Of a stretch of 38,669 nucleotides of DNA, positions 16,972 to 25,793 are shown piece after piece. This DNA comes from JBLHGU01 sp047615875 (GTDB lineage Bacteria; Pseudomonadota; Gammaproteobacteria; Arenicellales; CAJQKF01). Every line of letters starts with the position of its first letter. Position 1 is the stretch's first letter. Position numbers and translations under genes: made by a program. Where the stretch lies: the NCBI GenBank assembly GCA_047615875.1, contig JBLHGU010000030.1, positions 1-38,669 of the forward strand, written 5' to 3'. The notes beneath the pieces are model-generated. The model did not search any database and was not told the DNA's origin. It was given only the letters and a program-made list of their open reading frames with translations.

Positions 16972-17562
16972 ATGTTTACCTTCATTATCGCTGTATCGTT
17001 ACTAATATTGACCCCAGGCCCTGGCGTACTCTCCGCGGCAGGAGTAGGTGCGGCCTATGGTCGAGCGGCGGGATTTAACTATATTTTTGGATTGTTTATT
17101 GGTAATAACCTGGTGGCATTAAGTGTTATCAGTGGTTTGGCCGCAATAGTGCTGGCTGCCCCAGTGGTTAGAAGTATCCTGTTGTTCGCATCCTTCTTTT
17201 ATCTGGTATTTCTTGCTACAAGGATAATGTTTGCTAACAACGGTGTCGCCTTCATTAAAAGCCGTAGTAGACCTTCCTGGCGTACGGGGATTACTTTGCA
17301 ATTGATAAATCCAAAGGCCTACGCAGTTAACACAACATTATTCGGCGGTTTTGAATTGGCTGGTTTTGCGCCACAGACTGAGTTAATTTTGAAACTGGTA
17401 ATCTTTAATTTAATCTGGATCCCCATTCACTTTCTATGGGTTTACGCGGGAATTCGAGTTCGGGAGTTAAACCTGGCCAATGATGTTCAGCGGATGGTGA
17501 ATTTTGCCATGGGCATTTCATTGATTTTAGTGGTGGCCTTAGCTGCCCTGTCGATGTTATAG
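16972..17562 (+). CDS. LysE/RhtB-family amino-acid exporter
   Basis: A 196-residue inner-membrane protein with five to six hydrophobic helices. The N-terminal TPGPGVLSAAGVGAAYGRAAGF block is the family signature, and QLINPKAYAVNTTLF near residue 110 is the second conserved loop. LysE/RhtB proteins export amino acids or related solutes by proton exchange. It is 47 bases upstream of a GST and in line with the rhodanese gene, suggesting one operon (16972-19822). In a sulfur-metabolising context the exported solute could be a thiol amino acid, but that is speculation. Confidence 0.85.
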   Translation: MFTFIIAVSLLILTPGPGVLSAAGVGAAYGRAAGFNYIFGLFIGNNLVALSVISGLAAIVLAAPVVRSILLFASFFYLVFLATRIMFANNGVAFIKSRSRPSWRTGITLQLINPKAYAVNTTLFGGFELAGFAPQTELILKLVIFNLIWIPIHFLWVYAGIRVRELNLANDVQRMVNFAMGISLILVVALAALSML

Positions 17563-17609
17563 ATAAAAAATAGAAATCCTAATTTTAGATCTACAACGAC
17601 GAAAGAAAA

Positions 17610-18227
17610 ATGACCTACAAACTATTTTATGCTGAGCGCAGCGCCGCCATGGGAACCAGAGTGGTACTTGAAGAAATCGGTGCAGACTACGAATTATTGC
17701 CAGCGAGCATATCGAAAGATGAGCCCCGTAGCAAAGAACACCTGGCCCTGAACCCGAATGGTTGGGTTCCGGTATTGATTTGGCCAGAGGGGGCAATGTA
17801 TGAATGTGCGGCGATCAATATATTTCTATGCGACCTTCATCCCGAAGCAGGACTTTGTCCTTTGCCAAACGATGATCTTCGTGGGCGCTATTTACAATGG
17901 TTAGTTTTTTTCACCAGTTCGGTGCAAAACGCTTATCAAATGACCTATTACCCCTTCCGTTTTTGCGCTACAAAAGACGATGAGCCGGCTGTTCAGGCCC
18001 GTGCTACCAGTCGTCTCAGAGAGGTGTGGCAAGTGGTCGATGATGGTATCGGCGACGGCGACTGGGTTCTAGGAAATCAATTTAGCTCCGTCGACATTTA
18101 TCTGTATATGCTAATTACCTGGTTATCGGAGGATAAGGGTCACCCACTGGTGAGTGAATTCGCCAATGTCCACAGAGTGTTTAATAAAGTAGCACTGAGG
18201 CCTTCTATCCAGAAGGTTTATTGCTAA
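17610..18227 (+). CDS. Glutathione S-transferase family protein
   Basis: A 205-residue GST. The N-terminal thioredoxin-like domain has KLFYAERSAAMGTRVVLEEIG, the cis-Pro region NPNGWVPVLI (Pro at about 54) and an acidic/Ser glutathione-binding stretch YECAAINIFLCD. The C-terminal helical domain has GDWVLGNQFSSVDIYLYML at about 147-165 with the conserved Asp. A Ser near residue 12 could be the catalytic hydroxyl, as in beta- or zeta-like groups. It is between the exporter and the multi-rhodanese gene, with 23 bases to the latter. This grouping fits glutathione persulfide or sulfane-sulfur handling, which is inferred from neighbours only. Confidence 0.88.
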   Translation: MTYKLFYAERSAAMGTRVVLEEIGADYELLPASISKDEPRSKEHLALNPNGWVPVLIWPEGAMYECAAINIFLCDLHPEAGLCPLPNDDLRGRYLQWLVFFTSSVQNAYQMTYYPFRFCATKDDEPAVQARATSRLREVWQVVDDGIGDGDWVLGNQFSSVDIYLYMLITWLSEDKGHPLVSEFANVHRVFNKVALRPSIQKVYC

Positions 18228-18250
18228 GAATTAGGTAGAAAAGTTACAAG

Positions 18251-19822
18251 ATGAAAATAGTTTCCGCAAAACAGGTTAAAGCCTGGCTTTCCGAAAAGTC
18301 GGAGTTAGCTTTTCTCGACGTTCGCGAGTTTGGTCGTTATACCGCAGGTCATCCGTTCTTTTCGGTTTCATTGCCATACAGTATTTTTGAGTCGCGCCTC
18401 ATGGATCTGGTGCCTAACCTCAAAGCTCCTGTAGTTGTATTCGATGACAATGACGGCGTTGCTGAACTATCTGCTACCCGGGCGGAATTGCTAGGGTTTG
18501 ATTCCATAATGGTTTTGGATGGTGGTGTTCAGGCCTGGGTCGATGCAGGATACAATTTGTTTGAAGGCGTTAATTTGCCGAGCAAAACATTTGGCGAGTT
18601 TCTCGAACATGCCTGCGATACGCCCCGAATCAGTGCCCAACAGCTATACCAATATCAACAAGAAAATAAAAACCTGAAGGTACTGGATGGCAGGCCTTTT
18701 ACAGAGTTTAGAAAAATGAGTATCCCAGGTGCAACCAGTTGTCCGAATGGCGAGTTAGCGTTGCGTTATAAAGATCTGGTGCCAGATCCGACAACAACTA
18801 TTGTAATTAACTGTGCTGGCCGCACACGATCTATTCTTGGTGCTCAGACCCTGATTAATCTGGATGTTCCTAACCCAGTGCTAGCATTGGAGAATGGGAC
18901 TCAAGGCTGGTTTCTTGCTGGCTTACAATTGGATCACGGAAAAACAGCCTGCTATAGCAGCGAGCTGATATCTGAACCTGGCCTCAACCTGCAGCAGGTG
19001 TCTAAGACGCGTGCTCAGAACGGCGGTGTTAGTTTTATTGATGCCCCTGGTTTAAAAGCCCTACTGACGTGTTCAGACCAGACCACATACCTGCTTGATG
19101 TACGCACTGCGGAAGAGTTTGTTCGTGAGTCTGTTGGCGGTTTTCTGCATGCGCCGGGTGGCCAGCTGGTTCAGTCTACGGATTCCTGGGTGGCTGTGCG
19201 TGGTGCAAATTTAGTTCTTATTGATGACGAACAGATCAGGGCCCCGGTAACCGCTACATGGTTGGCCCAGATGGGGCACAAGGTTTTTGTGGTCACGGAT
19301 GGTGTGAGCGGTTTGCGGACATCTGGTTTTAGTGTAGAGCGTTTAGCGCCACCTGCTTTAGTTTTGCCAGAAAAAATAACTTCGAAGGAGCTTGCCTCCC
19401 AGGGTGATTGTCAGATTCTAGATTTTCGTGCTGGTATGGACTATCGAGATGCCCATTTGGAAAAGGCTCAATGGCTTACACGCCAGGGGCTTGTTAAGCT
19501 ACAGGTTCCCGATGGGCAAACATTGGTGCTAATCAGCCAGGATGCCGTCCGTATTTCAATGGCCAATAAGGATATTTTGATAAATCATCCGGAGCAAAAA
19601 ATTTATTGGCTGGCAGAAGACGAATCCAATTGGCGGGAAGCTGGGCTCAATGTTATTGCAACACCGAACGATCCGCCTGATCACCAATGCATCGATTTTA
19701 ATTTTCATACCCATGATCGGCATCAGGGAAATGCGCAGGCTGCCCGGGATTACCTTGCCTGGGAGATTGGCCTGGTAGATCAGGTAGATGAACAGGAACG
19801 AGCATTTTTTCGAATTATGTAA
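18251..19822 (+). CDS. Four-domain rhodanese-like sulfurtransferase
   Basis: A 523-residue soluble protein built from four rhodanese-like domains (about 5-107, 125-230, 260-370 and 375-470) plus a short tail. Only the second domain has a catalytic Cys: Cys188 in the loop INCAGRTRS. The equivalent loops of domains 1, 3 and 4 read VFDDNDG, LIDDEQI and LISQDAV, where Cys is replaced by Asp or Ser, so these are inactive or structural. The last 50 residues (FNFHTHDRHQGNAQAARDYLAWE) have a His-rich start seen in some of these multi-rhodanese proteins. The enzyme should transfer sulfane sulfur to an acceptor such as sulfite, cyanide or a thiol. It is the third gene of a LysE-GST-rhodanese run. Confidence 0.88.
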   Translation: MKIVSAKQVKAWLSEKSELAFLDVREFGRYTAGHPFFSVSLPYSIFESRLMDLVPNLKAPVVVFDDNDGVAELSATRAELLGFDSIMVLDGGVQAWVDAGYNLFEGVNLPSKTFGEFLEHACDTPRISAQQLYQYQQENKNLKVLDGRPFTEFRKMSIPGATSCPNGELALRYKDLVPDPTTTIVINCAGRTRSILGAQTLINLDVPNPVLALENGTQGWFLAGLQLDHGKTACYSSELISEPGLNLQQVSKTRAQNGGVSFIDAPGLKALLTCSDQTTYLLDVRTAEEFVRESVGGFLHAPGGQLVQSTDSWVAVRGANLVLIDDEQIRAPVTATWLAQMGHKVFVVTDGVSGLRTSGFSVERLAPPALVLPEKITSKELASQGDCQILDFRAGMDYRDAHLEKAQWLTRQGLVKLQVPDGQTLVLISQDAVRISMANKDILINHPEQKIYWLAEDESNWREAGLNVIATPNDPPDHQCIDFNFHTHDRHQGNAQAARDYLAWEIGLVDQVDEQERAFFRIM

Positions 19823-19857
19823 AGGCGGAATTCATAACAAGAAAAATCGAGTATTGA

Positions 19858-20370
19858 TCAGGCCTTTGCAATGTTCGAGCGTTCGATGCGGTCCAGGTTT
19901 TCACCTTCTATTCGAATCAGTTTTACTGGTTGATCGCGATGTGGGGAATGGATATCACCAATGGCATAGAAATGAGCATCACCAGGCTTCATCACATAAG
20001 TTGTTCGAGGTTCAACAAGAATAGGATTTGTGCCGTCTCCGGGCTTAACAATATCCCAGTCTGTCATGGTTGTAGAGCCCTCGGCCTGGCCATAGATGGC
20101 CCAGCTAGGACCGTGATCATGAGGCTCACTAATGGCTTCTCCTGAGTATACGTGCCCACAAATGCAAAACCCGTTATCGGCATCTTCAAATAATACTTCG
20201 CGGGGATGGGCGCCTTCAGCACGATCGGGCAAGTACTGTTTAATAAATGACTTATCGGACAGAATTTCTTCGACACACCCGCAAAGGGCCAGTTGTTGTT
20301 CTGCTTCTGATTGATTGCTCTTTAATATTATTCGGATTTTGTCAGCATAACGTTCAAGATTATCGATCAT
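19858..20370 (-). CDS. Cysteine-dioxygenase-like cupin
   Basis: A 170-residue cupin related to thiol dioxygenases (cysteine dioxygenase type I group). The iron-ligand pattern is present: His84 and His86 in SEPHDHGPSW, and His141 in IGDIHSPHR. The start at 20370 has GAGGG at good spacing. A longer frame to 20454 would pass this site and is not favoured. Known members oxidise cysteine or 3-mercaptopropionate to sulfinates, feeding taurine and sulfite metabolism. The substrate here is not set by the sequence. The gene is convergent with the rhodanese gene and divergent from the DUF1330-pta pair, all of which fits organosulfur turnover. Confidence 0.75.
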   Translation of the reverse strand: MIDNLERYADKIRIILKSNQSEAEQQLALCGCVEEILSDKSFIKQYLPDRAEGAHPREVLFEDADNGFCICGHVYSGEAISEPHDHGPSWAIYGQAEGSTTMTDWDIVKPGDGTNPILVEPRTTYVMKPGDAHFYAIGDIHSPHRDQPVKLIRIEGENLDRIERSNIAKA

Positions 20371-20481
20371 CGTATCCCTCGGTTTGATAGTGTTCGTTAG
20401 AGCGGTAGTTGAAACCAATTTTGATATGACTAGGGGAAGTATGCAAGACTTCAATTTCTTTTAATATACGAGGGTTAATTT

Positions 20482-20796
20482 ATGTCAGCATACTTTCTCG
20501 CAGATGTGTCAGTTGATAATCTGCAAGCCTATCAGGCAAGTGGCTATGTAGCCGCCGTTCCCGGCATAGCAGCTAAGTTCGGTGGAAAATATGTCGCTCG
20601 GGGTGGCGAGGTGAGAGTTTTGGAAGGTGATTGGCCAACCGATCGTTTCATAATTGTTGAGTTTCCCGACATGGCTAAACTCCAGGCATTCTGCGATAGC
20701 GAGGAATATGCACCCTGGAAAAAGGTCCGGCAGAGTCTGGCATCGTCCAAAGTTATCGCAGTTGAAGGACTAGCGGAGACACTTGATGTCGGTTGA
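20482..20796 (+). CDS. DUF1330 family protein
   Basis: A 104-residue protein matching DUF1330, a dimeric ferredoxin-like alpha/beta-barrel family: YFLADVSVDNLQAYQ at the start, GGKYVARGG, then EGDWPTDRFIIVEFPDMAKLQAFCDSEEYAPWKKVRQ. Such proteins are small and of uncertain function. Some work as monooxygenase-like or isomerase-like units. It overlaps the phosphate acetyltransferase start by 11 bases, so the two are translated together. Confidence 0.88.
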   Translation: MSAYFLADVSVDNLQAYQASGYVAAVPGIAAKFGGKYVARGGEVRVLEGDWPTDRFIIVEFPDMAKLQAFCDSEEYAPWKKVRQSLASSKVIAVEGLAETLDVG

Positions 20797-21784
20797 CCCC
20801 TTCGACGCGCTTTATGCTCGAGCCAAACAAAAAAAACGCCATATTGTTCTAGCGGAGGGAGATGATGAACGTGTGGTTGCTGCAGCGAAAACTCTACTGC
20901 AACAGGGGCTCGTGAGGCTGACTCTGATCGGCAGGCTTGAGACTCTGCAGCAATCATTGGGTGAATGGTCGGAGCATGAAGATATCACTTTGGTAGATCC
21001 CGCTGAAGTTGGGCAGCTAGGACACTATGCTGATCTCTTTTTTGAGTTAAGAAAACATAAGGGCGTTGATTTGAGCGCGGCGCGTAATGCAATCACAGAC
21101 CCACTCACATTGGCTAATCTGATGGTTCGATACGGAGATGCTGATGGCAGCGTCGGCGGTGCCAGGTACACAACTTCCGATGTTGTCAGAAGTGCCATCC
21201 AGGTAATTGGATTGGCCGAAGGCTCAAAACTTGTCTCAAGTTTTTTCATTATGTTGCCAAATCCGAAGGTTTTTCAGGGTGCATCTGCAGTGGTGTTTTC
21301 AGATTGCGCGTTAGTTATAGATCCTGCCCCAGCAGAGCTTGCTCAAATTGCTATAGCTTCAGCCCATAGCGCACGGCAGTTTTTGCAACTGGATCCGCGA
21401 GTCGCCATGTTGTCTTTTTCAACCCGTGGTAGCGCTCGCCATGCTCGAGTGGATAAGGTGGTTGAAGCGACCGATCTGGTCAGACAATTAGCGCCACAGC
21501 TGGCCGTAGATGGCGAGCTGCAGTTGGACGCTGCCCTTATTCCAGAGATCGCTCATAAGAAGGCGCCTGATTCTGTCGTAGCGGGTCAGGCCAATGTATT
21601 TGTTTTCCCTAGTCTTGAAGCTGGCAATATCGGCTACAAGTTGGTCGAACGTTTTGGCGGTGCGATGGCCATAGGACCAATTCTACAGGGGCTTAGAAAG
21701 CCCGCTAATGATTTATCTCGTGGTTGCAAGGCGGAAGACATCGTCAATGCGGCTGTTGTTACATCAGTGCAGGTAACAGATTAG
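20786..21784 (+). CDS. pta: Phosphate acetyltransferase
   Basis: A 332-residue short-form phosphotransacetylase, which converts acetyl phosphate and CoA to acetyl-CoA and phosphate in the cytoplasm. Recognised are IVLAEGDDERVVAAAKTLL at the N terminus, the YGDADGSVGGARYTTSDVVRSAIQVIG block (about 115-140), the SFFIML region, CALVIDPAPAELAQIAI, ARVDKVVEAT and the NVFVFPSLEAGNIGYKLVER C-terminal signature. The start is ATG 20786 with GGAG at 20775-20778. A TTG at 20783 is less likely. Short Pta forms accompany Xsc in sulfonate degradation, because Xsc releases acetyl phosphate. xsc is 11 kb away in this window, not in the same operon. Confidence 0.92.
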   Translation: MSVDPFDALYARAKQKKRHIVLAEGDDERVVAAAKTLLQQGLVRLTLIGRLETLQQSLGEWSEHEDITLVDPAEVGQLGHYADLFFELRKHKGVDLSAARNAITDPLTLANLMVRYGDADGSVGGARYTTSDVVRSAIQVIGLAEGSKLVSSFFIMLPNPKVFQGASAVVFSDCALVIDPAPAELAQIAIASAHSARQFLQLDPRVAMLSFSTRGSARHARVDKVVEATDLVRQLAPQLAVDGELQLDAALIPEIAHKKAPDSVVAGQANVFVFPSLEAGNIGYKLVERFGGAMAIGPILQGLRKPANDLSRGCKAEDIVNAAVVTSVQVTD

Positions 21785-21789
21785 GCTGG

Positions 21790-22455
21790 TCAGTCGGTTA
21801 AGATTTTGGAACTGATGGTTTGCTGTCGCTTATACAGCAAGTCTTCTATTGGGGTTACGTTTTGATTGTTGTGAAATACTCGTAGTGGACTAGCCGCGAT
21901 TAGACCGCCTGGGCGACAAAGGTCAATTACATGATGGTGCCCTTTTTTTGCCTCCGGTGTTTCGCGATGCCTTAGATGCATGAGTACATTCAGGCAAATA
22001 ACCATGTCGAAGTCATGCCCGATAAATCGTGGGCTCTCGCAAATATCACGTTGAAGAAACCTAACGTCTTCGAACTCGTTCCCGGATCGTACGATTCGCA
22101 GAACCTTTTTGGAAATATCAACTACAGTAATAGATGGATAAAAGCCGTGTTTAAAAGCAGTTGTTCGAAGCAGGGAAGTTTCATAGCTTTCGTAACAGTT
22201 GAAAGGTAATGGGAGCCGGCGCACTATTTTGTCAACAATGCGTTGGCCCCAGTGATTTTCACCAAAATATTTGGTGCAGGCGCCGGGGCCAATTTCAAGT
22301 ATTTTGACAGTTCGACTACTTTCCACACATCTATCCTGATAAAGATTAAAGAGTCGCTCGATCACGGCATCATTACGATACTTAGCAGTCGATGTAAAAC
22401 GCATCGCCGAATAAGGGCGTAGAAAGCTGGTATGTTTAAGTGCGGATTGTGTCAT
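21790..22455 (-). CDS. SAM-dependent methyltransferase, class I
   Basis: A 221-residue protein with a class I methyltransferase fold. Motif I is ILEIGPGACTKYFG (about 52-65). A strand-end acidic residue appears in ITVVDISKK, motif IV is HDFDMVICLNVLMHL, and a late LCRPGGLIAASP strand follows. It lacks the usual full C-terminal strands, so it may be a short member. It is immediately convergent with pta (5 bases apart). A 29-codon ORF ends on its start codon. The substrate is unknown. Confidence 0.8.
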   Translation of the reverse strand: MTQSALKHTSFLRPYSAMRFTSTAKYRNDAVIERLFNLYQDRCVESSRTVKILEIGPGACTKYFGENHWGQRIVDKIVRRLPLPFNCYESYETSLLRTTAFKHGFYPSITVVDISKKVLRIVRSGNEFEDVRFLQRDICESPRFIGHDFDMVICLNVLMHLRHRETPEAKKGHHHVIDLCRPGGLIAASPLRVFHNNQNVTPIEDLLYKRQQTISSKILTD

Positions 22456-22541
22456 CGAATGAATCTTCCAGTAATTACACGTTCGGTAGTTCCGACGAAG
22501 GCAGTAAAATGATCGAGATAAAATCGGGACAGGAATTTCAT
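22452..22541 (-). CDS. Possible 29-residue leader peptide of the methyltransferase gene
   Basis: On the minus strand, GGGAG sits seven bases before an ATG that opens a 29-codon frame (MKFLSRFYLDHFTAFVG...). Its TGA overlaps the methyltransferase ATG as ATGA (22452-22455). The good ribosome site and the overlap suggest a translated leader that couples to the next gene. The downstream gene has no better ribosome site of its own. Alternatively, this is the original N-terminal part joined by a lost frameshift. Confidence 0.4.
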   Translation of the reverse strand: MKFLSRFYLDHFTAFVGTTERVITGRFIR

Positions 22542-22702
22542 TGTGACACTCCCAATGGTGATTTGAAGTAACAACAGTAGTTTGTCAACATTAACGGGCA
22601 ATTAAGAGCGCGCAGAATTATCTATTCGCTCGAAAACACTACGCTTTGCATGTAGACTAGCAATTCCAAAATATACATAGAAAATTCGGAGCAACAGCAG
22701 CC

Positions 22703-23650
22703 ATGGCTGAGCATTTAGGCAAGAACCAACTTCCCGATTTAACCAAGATAGCAGTAAAGGGAAAAGCAACCTTTATTATGCTGGTGGCGGCTTTAGTCGC
22801 TGCAGTTCTGTTTTTTCAAGCGATGTATACCGTCGATGAAGGCCACGTTGGAATTGTAAAACGATTTGGTGAGGCCACCCAGCAGGTCAACCCCGGCTTA
22901 CATATAAAAATTCCTTTTGTAGACAAGGTTGAAGTTCTTGAAATAAGAACGCGCAAGAACCTTGAGAAACTAAATGCTTCCACCCACGAACAAATGCCGG
23001 TTACTGCGGAAGTATCGATTAACTGGACGGTAAGTCGTGACCAGGCTTTTGATCTGTTTAAAAAATATGGCGGGCTAACTCAGTTTGAATCCAGAATTCT
23101 GGATCCCAAGCTACGATCTGCGGCAAAAGATGCGCTGGCCCGGTATAAGGCGGAAGAGATCATTCAAAATCGTAGCGAAGTCATTGCACGTATTGAAGAG
23201 CTGCTTTTTGATGAAATGATTGATTATCCAGTAAAGCTGGATTCCGCGCAGCTGGAAAATTTAGAATTGCCTGCGAAGTATATTCAATCCATAGAAACCA
23301 AGCAGACCGAGAAGAACCTGGCCGCAGCGGAGAAACATCGTTTAGATCGTCAACAATTAGAAGCTCAACGAGAAGTTAATACAGCTCTCGCAAAACGCGA
23401 TGCCGCTAAAGCTACTGCCGATGGTCGAGCCTATGCTATTAGGGTTGAGGCAGTTGCCGAGGCTGAGGCAATCAGATTAAAAGGTTTGGCCGAGGCCGAA
23501 GCCATTAAAGAAAAGGCACTGTCTATTAGTCAATCCAGTGTTTTGGTAGATTATATGCGCGCACAGAGATGGAATGGACAAATGCCGACGACCATGATGG
23601 GTGAAGGTCAGAGCATTCTCTGGAATATGTCCGGCAGCGCACCCAAGTAG
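22703..23650 (+). CDS. Prohibitin/SPFH-family membrane protein
   Basis: A 315-residue protein with one N-terminal membrane segment (about 23-42), then an SPFH domain beginning YTVDEGHVGIVKRFGEATQQVNPGLHIKIPFVDKVEVLE. The region EVSINWTVSRDQAFDLFKKYG continues the fold. A long Ala/Glu/Lys coiled coil (about 205-270) follows. It resembles prohibitin/HflC-type scaffolds that form ring oligomers at the inner membrane and modulate proteases or lipid domains. It is a single gene, with no paired HflK or NfeD partner in view. A terminator-like hairpin follows. Confidence 0.88.
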   Translation: MAEHLGKNQLPDLTKIAVKGKATFIMLVAALVAAVLFFQAMYTVDEGHVGIVKRFGEATQQVNPGLHIKIPFVDKVEVLEIRTRKNLEKLNASTHEQMPVTAEVSINWTVSRDQAFDLFKKYGGLTQFESRILDPKLRSAAKDALARYKAEEIIQNRSEVIARIEELLFDEMIDYPVKLDSAQLENLELPAKYIQSIETKQTEKNLAAAEKHRLDRQQLEAQREVNTALAKRDAAKATADGRAYAIRVEAVAEAEAIRLKGLAEAEAIKEKALSISQSSVLVDYMRAQRWNGQMPTTMMGEGQSILWNMSGSAPK

Positions 23651-23660
23651 GTTAAAGATT

Positions 23661-23689
23661 TTCTGCTAAGTTTTCCTGGCTTAGCAGAA
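23661..23689. terminator. Hairpin between convergent genes
   Basis: TTCTGCTAAG (23661-23670) pairs perfectly with CTTAGCAGAA (23680-23689) around a nine-base loop. It lies 10 bases after the prohibitin stop and 31 bases before the end of the convergent nitrilase gene, so it probably ends transcription from both sides. T-richness after the stem is modest on both strands. Confidence 0.6.
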
Positions 23690-23720
23690 GATCGTATCAC
23701 TTACGGAGCGTCTAAATTCG

Positions 23721-24503
23721 TTAGGAACTGATATTCAGCAAAGCCCGTAGTTCAGTTGCTCGTGTGACGTAGGGTAATCTTTTTTGTGCTCTATCGACTG
23801 CAGCGATGTCTATGTCGGTGGAGATGAAAGATTCCGTGCTGTCGGCTCGGGCAGCATCATTACCTGTAGGATTAACAATACAACTACCGCCAAAATAGCG
23901 AATACCGTTTTCGCTACCGGCGTGATTGGCATAAACCATCCAGACACCATTCTCAAATGCACGAGAAGGAATCAGCTTCTCTGCGACCACACCCCATTGG
24001 TCTGATAGTGCTGTAGGCACGATAATAATTTTTGCTCCAGATTCTGCAACTGCACGAACTGATTCAGGATACTCGCAGTCATAGCAGATGAGAATCGCAC
24101 AACGTATTCCGTTTAAATCAAACAACGTGAGTGTGTTGCCGCCAGCGAAGTGGTTGGCTTCAAAGCCTGGTGGCAAAAGAAGTTTGCGATGATTCGCTAC
24201 TATGCGACCCTTGGAATCAATGCATAACGCGGAATTAAAAGTCTCACCGTTACTGTTTTCCGGGTAACCATAGATGATCGCTGTCTGATGGCGTCGCGCC
24301 AGTTCGGCGATTCTATTTGAAGACTCGCCCTCTACTGCTTCTGCCAGCGTATTGAGCTCGTTGCCAATGTTATAGCCGGATAGAAAAAGTTCCGGACAAA
24401 CAATCAGATCCAGATCCTGCTTCTCTATATAGGATTCAAGGCGAGTTATTCGTTCATTAGCACTTTGCCCATGGGCGGCGGATTGAAAAATACCTGTCTT
24501 CAT
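23721..24503 (-). CDS. Carbon-nitrogen hydrolase (nitrilase superfamily)
   Basis: A 260-residue cytoplasmic hydrolase with the Glu-Lys-Cys triad visible: Glu38 in CPELF, Lys107 in NHRKLLL and Cys140 in LICYDCEYPE. The TETFNSALCID-like strand (NGETFNSALCID) and the YANHAGSENGIRYFGGSCIV block are standard. The family hydrolyses amides or C-N bonds, and this size and pattern match omega-amidase/carbamoylase-like members more than true nitrilases. It ends 9 bases after the M24 gene on the same strand, so the two are an operon, likely acting on the same N-containing compound. Confidence 0.9.
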   Translation of the reverse strand: MKTGIFQSAAHGQSANERITRLESYIEKQDLDLIVCPELFLSGYNIGNELNTLAEAVEGESSNRIAELARRHQTAIIYGYPENSNGETFNSALCIDSKGRIVANHRKLLLPPGFEANHFAGGNTLTLFDLNGIRCAILICYDCEYPESVRAVAESGAKIIIVPTALSDQWGVVAEKLIPSRAFENGVWMVYANHAGSENGIRYFGGSCIVNPTGNDAARADSTESFISTDIDIAAVDRAQKRLPYVTRATELRALLNISS

Positions 24504-24512
24504 GACAAGAAA

Positions 24513-25670
24513 CTAGCAATCGACCATAAGAATTTTGCGAGGATATTCCGTCAGATACTCCACGCCGGTTTCTGTCACAACCAGGGAATCGCCGATTCGA
24601 CCACCCAATCTGCCATCAACAGATATCCCGCCATCTACTGCGAATGTCATGCCAGCCTGAAGGATGGTTTTATCTCCTTCTTTTAGTTCAGGAGACTCCA
24701 GGTATGCCATGCCAATGGAACGTCCGGTTCGGTAGCCCGTTTCATAGCCTTGTTGTCGATAGATTTCATTGGCAGCTTGGGCTATTGATTCCGCCGTCAC
24801 GCCCGGCCTAATTGCTGCTACTGCAGCCTGCTGTGCGTCGATGGCTGTTTGTTGAACTCTGCTAGCTTCATCTGAAATTTCCTTCACAAAGAACATCCTG
24901 TCAAAGCCCAGTTTGTATTGCTTGAATTGGGCCATGTTACAAAAACAAAAGTACACCGGATCACCTTTCTCAAGAGGCTTCACACTGGCTCTGCGATGAA
25001 CCATGGATGTATCGCGACCTGACTGCATAATTTGCAGGTTATGAATCATCGGCGAGATAAATGCTTCCCAACCTTTAGTTGTAAGAAAATTTGCCGCCTG
25101 ACGGGTGCCCGCATTGATAACTGCCAATGCAGCTTCATATTCTGGTACGCCTTCGGCCAGACTACCCTCGGCTGCCTGCATCATGGCCGCAGCAACCAGT
25201 CCAGCTTGTTTCATAACATCAATTTCTTCGGCGGATTTGATCATACGCATGTCGCCTAAAATTGATGCAATATCAGTAAGGCTCTGACCTTTTAGAGCTT
25301 CATCAAGCCAGTTGCGAACAATTATTGGCAAACCGGCTCGTTCAACACCAATTTGTCCGGGGTTATCACCGAGGGCTTTTGCCAACACATTTTCCCAGCG
25401 ATTAGGACCTGAATCTTCCCAGGTCTTAATATTCTCTACCCAGGTCATTGCACCAACCATCTCACTTTCCATGAGTGGCGTTATCACCACAGGGTCCTGG
25501 TCACGTTGTAGCAATAAAAACGTTGGTCTGCCAAATTCAACAGATAGATAGCCCCAGAAGCCAGCTAGATAGGCGATAGAACTTTCATCGGTTATCAGGG
25601 CGCTATCAACACCGGCTTGCGCCAGTCGATCTTGAAATTCTTTGGTGCGTTGTCGTGCCTGTTCTAGCAT
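24513..25670 (-). CDS. Creatinase/M24-type hydrolase, metal ligands largely absent
   Basis: A 385-residue protein with a creatinase-like N-terminal domain (LAQAGVDSALITDESSIAYLAGF) and a pita-bread catalytic domain. In M24 aminopeptidases the metal site uses D, D, H, E and E. Here the first Asp region reads VYFCFCNMAQ, the usual GHGIGL is TGRSIGMAY, FTIEPG is FAVDGG, and the last EDT is GDS. Most ligands are therefore replaced, as in the metal-independent creatinase-type branch, which includes ectoine hydrolase DoeA/EutD. I infer an amidino or cyclic-amide hydrolase. It pairs with the nitrilase (9-base gap) and is divergent from a EutA-like gene. Both families occur together in ectoine-utilisation clusters. 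Confidence 0.8.
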   Translation of the reverse strand: MLEQARQRTKEFQDRLAQAGVDSALITDESSIAYLAGFWGYLSVEFGRPTFLLLQRDQDPVVITPLMESEMVGAMTWVENIKTWEDSGPNRWENVLAKALGDNPGQIGVERAGLPIIVRNWLDEALKGQSLTDIASILGDMRMIKSAEEIDVMKQAGLVAAAMMQAAEGSLAEGVPEYEAALAVINAGTRQAANFLTTKGWEAFISPMIHNLQIMQSGRDTSMVHRRASVKPLEKGDPVYFCFCNMAQFKQYKLGFDRMFFVKEISDEASRVQQTAIDAQQAAVAAIRPGVTAESIAQAANEIYRQQGYETGYRTGRSIGMAYLESPELKEGDKTILQAGMTFAVDGGISVDGRLGGRIGDSLVVTETGVEYLTEYPRKILMVDC

Positions 25671-25793
25671 GGGTGAATTACCTGGTTCAATTGTTTGATT
25701 TTCAAATATCCAGACAGTTAGATATGGATATTCAGAAAGGAATTACGGTACTGTATACATTGTGTGAATACCTGTGCAAGCTATAAAACCACC

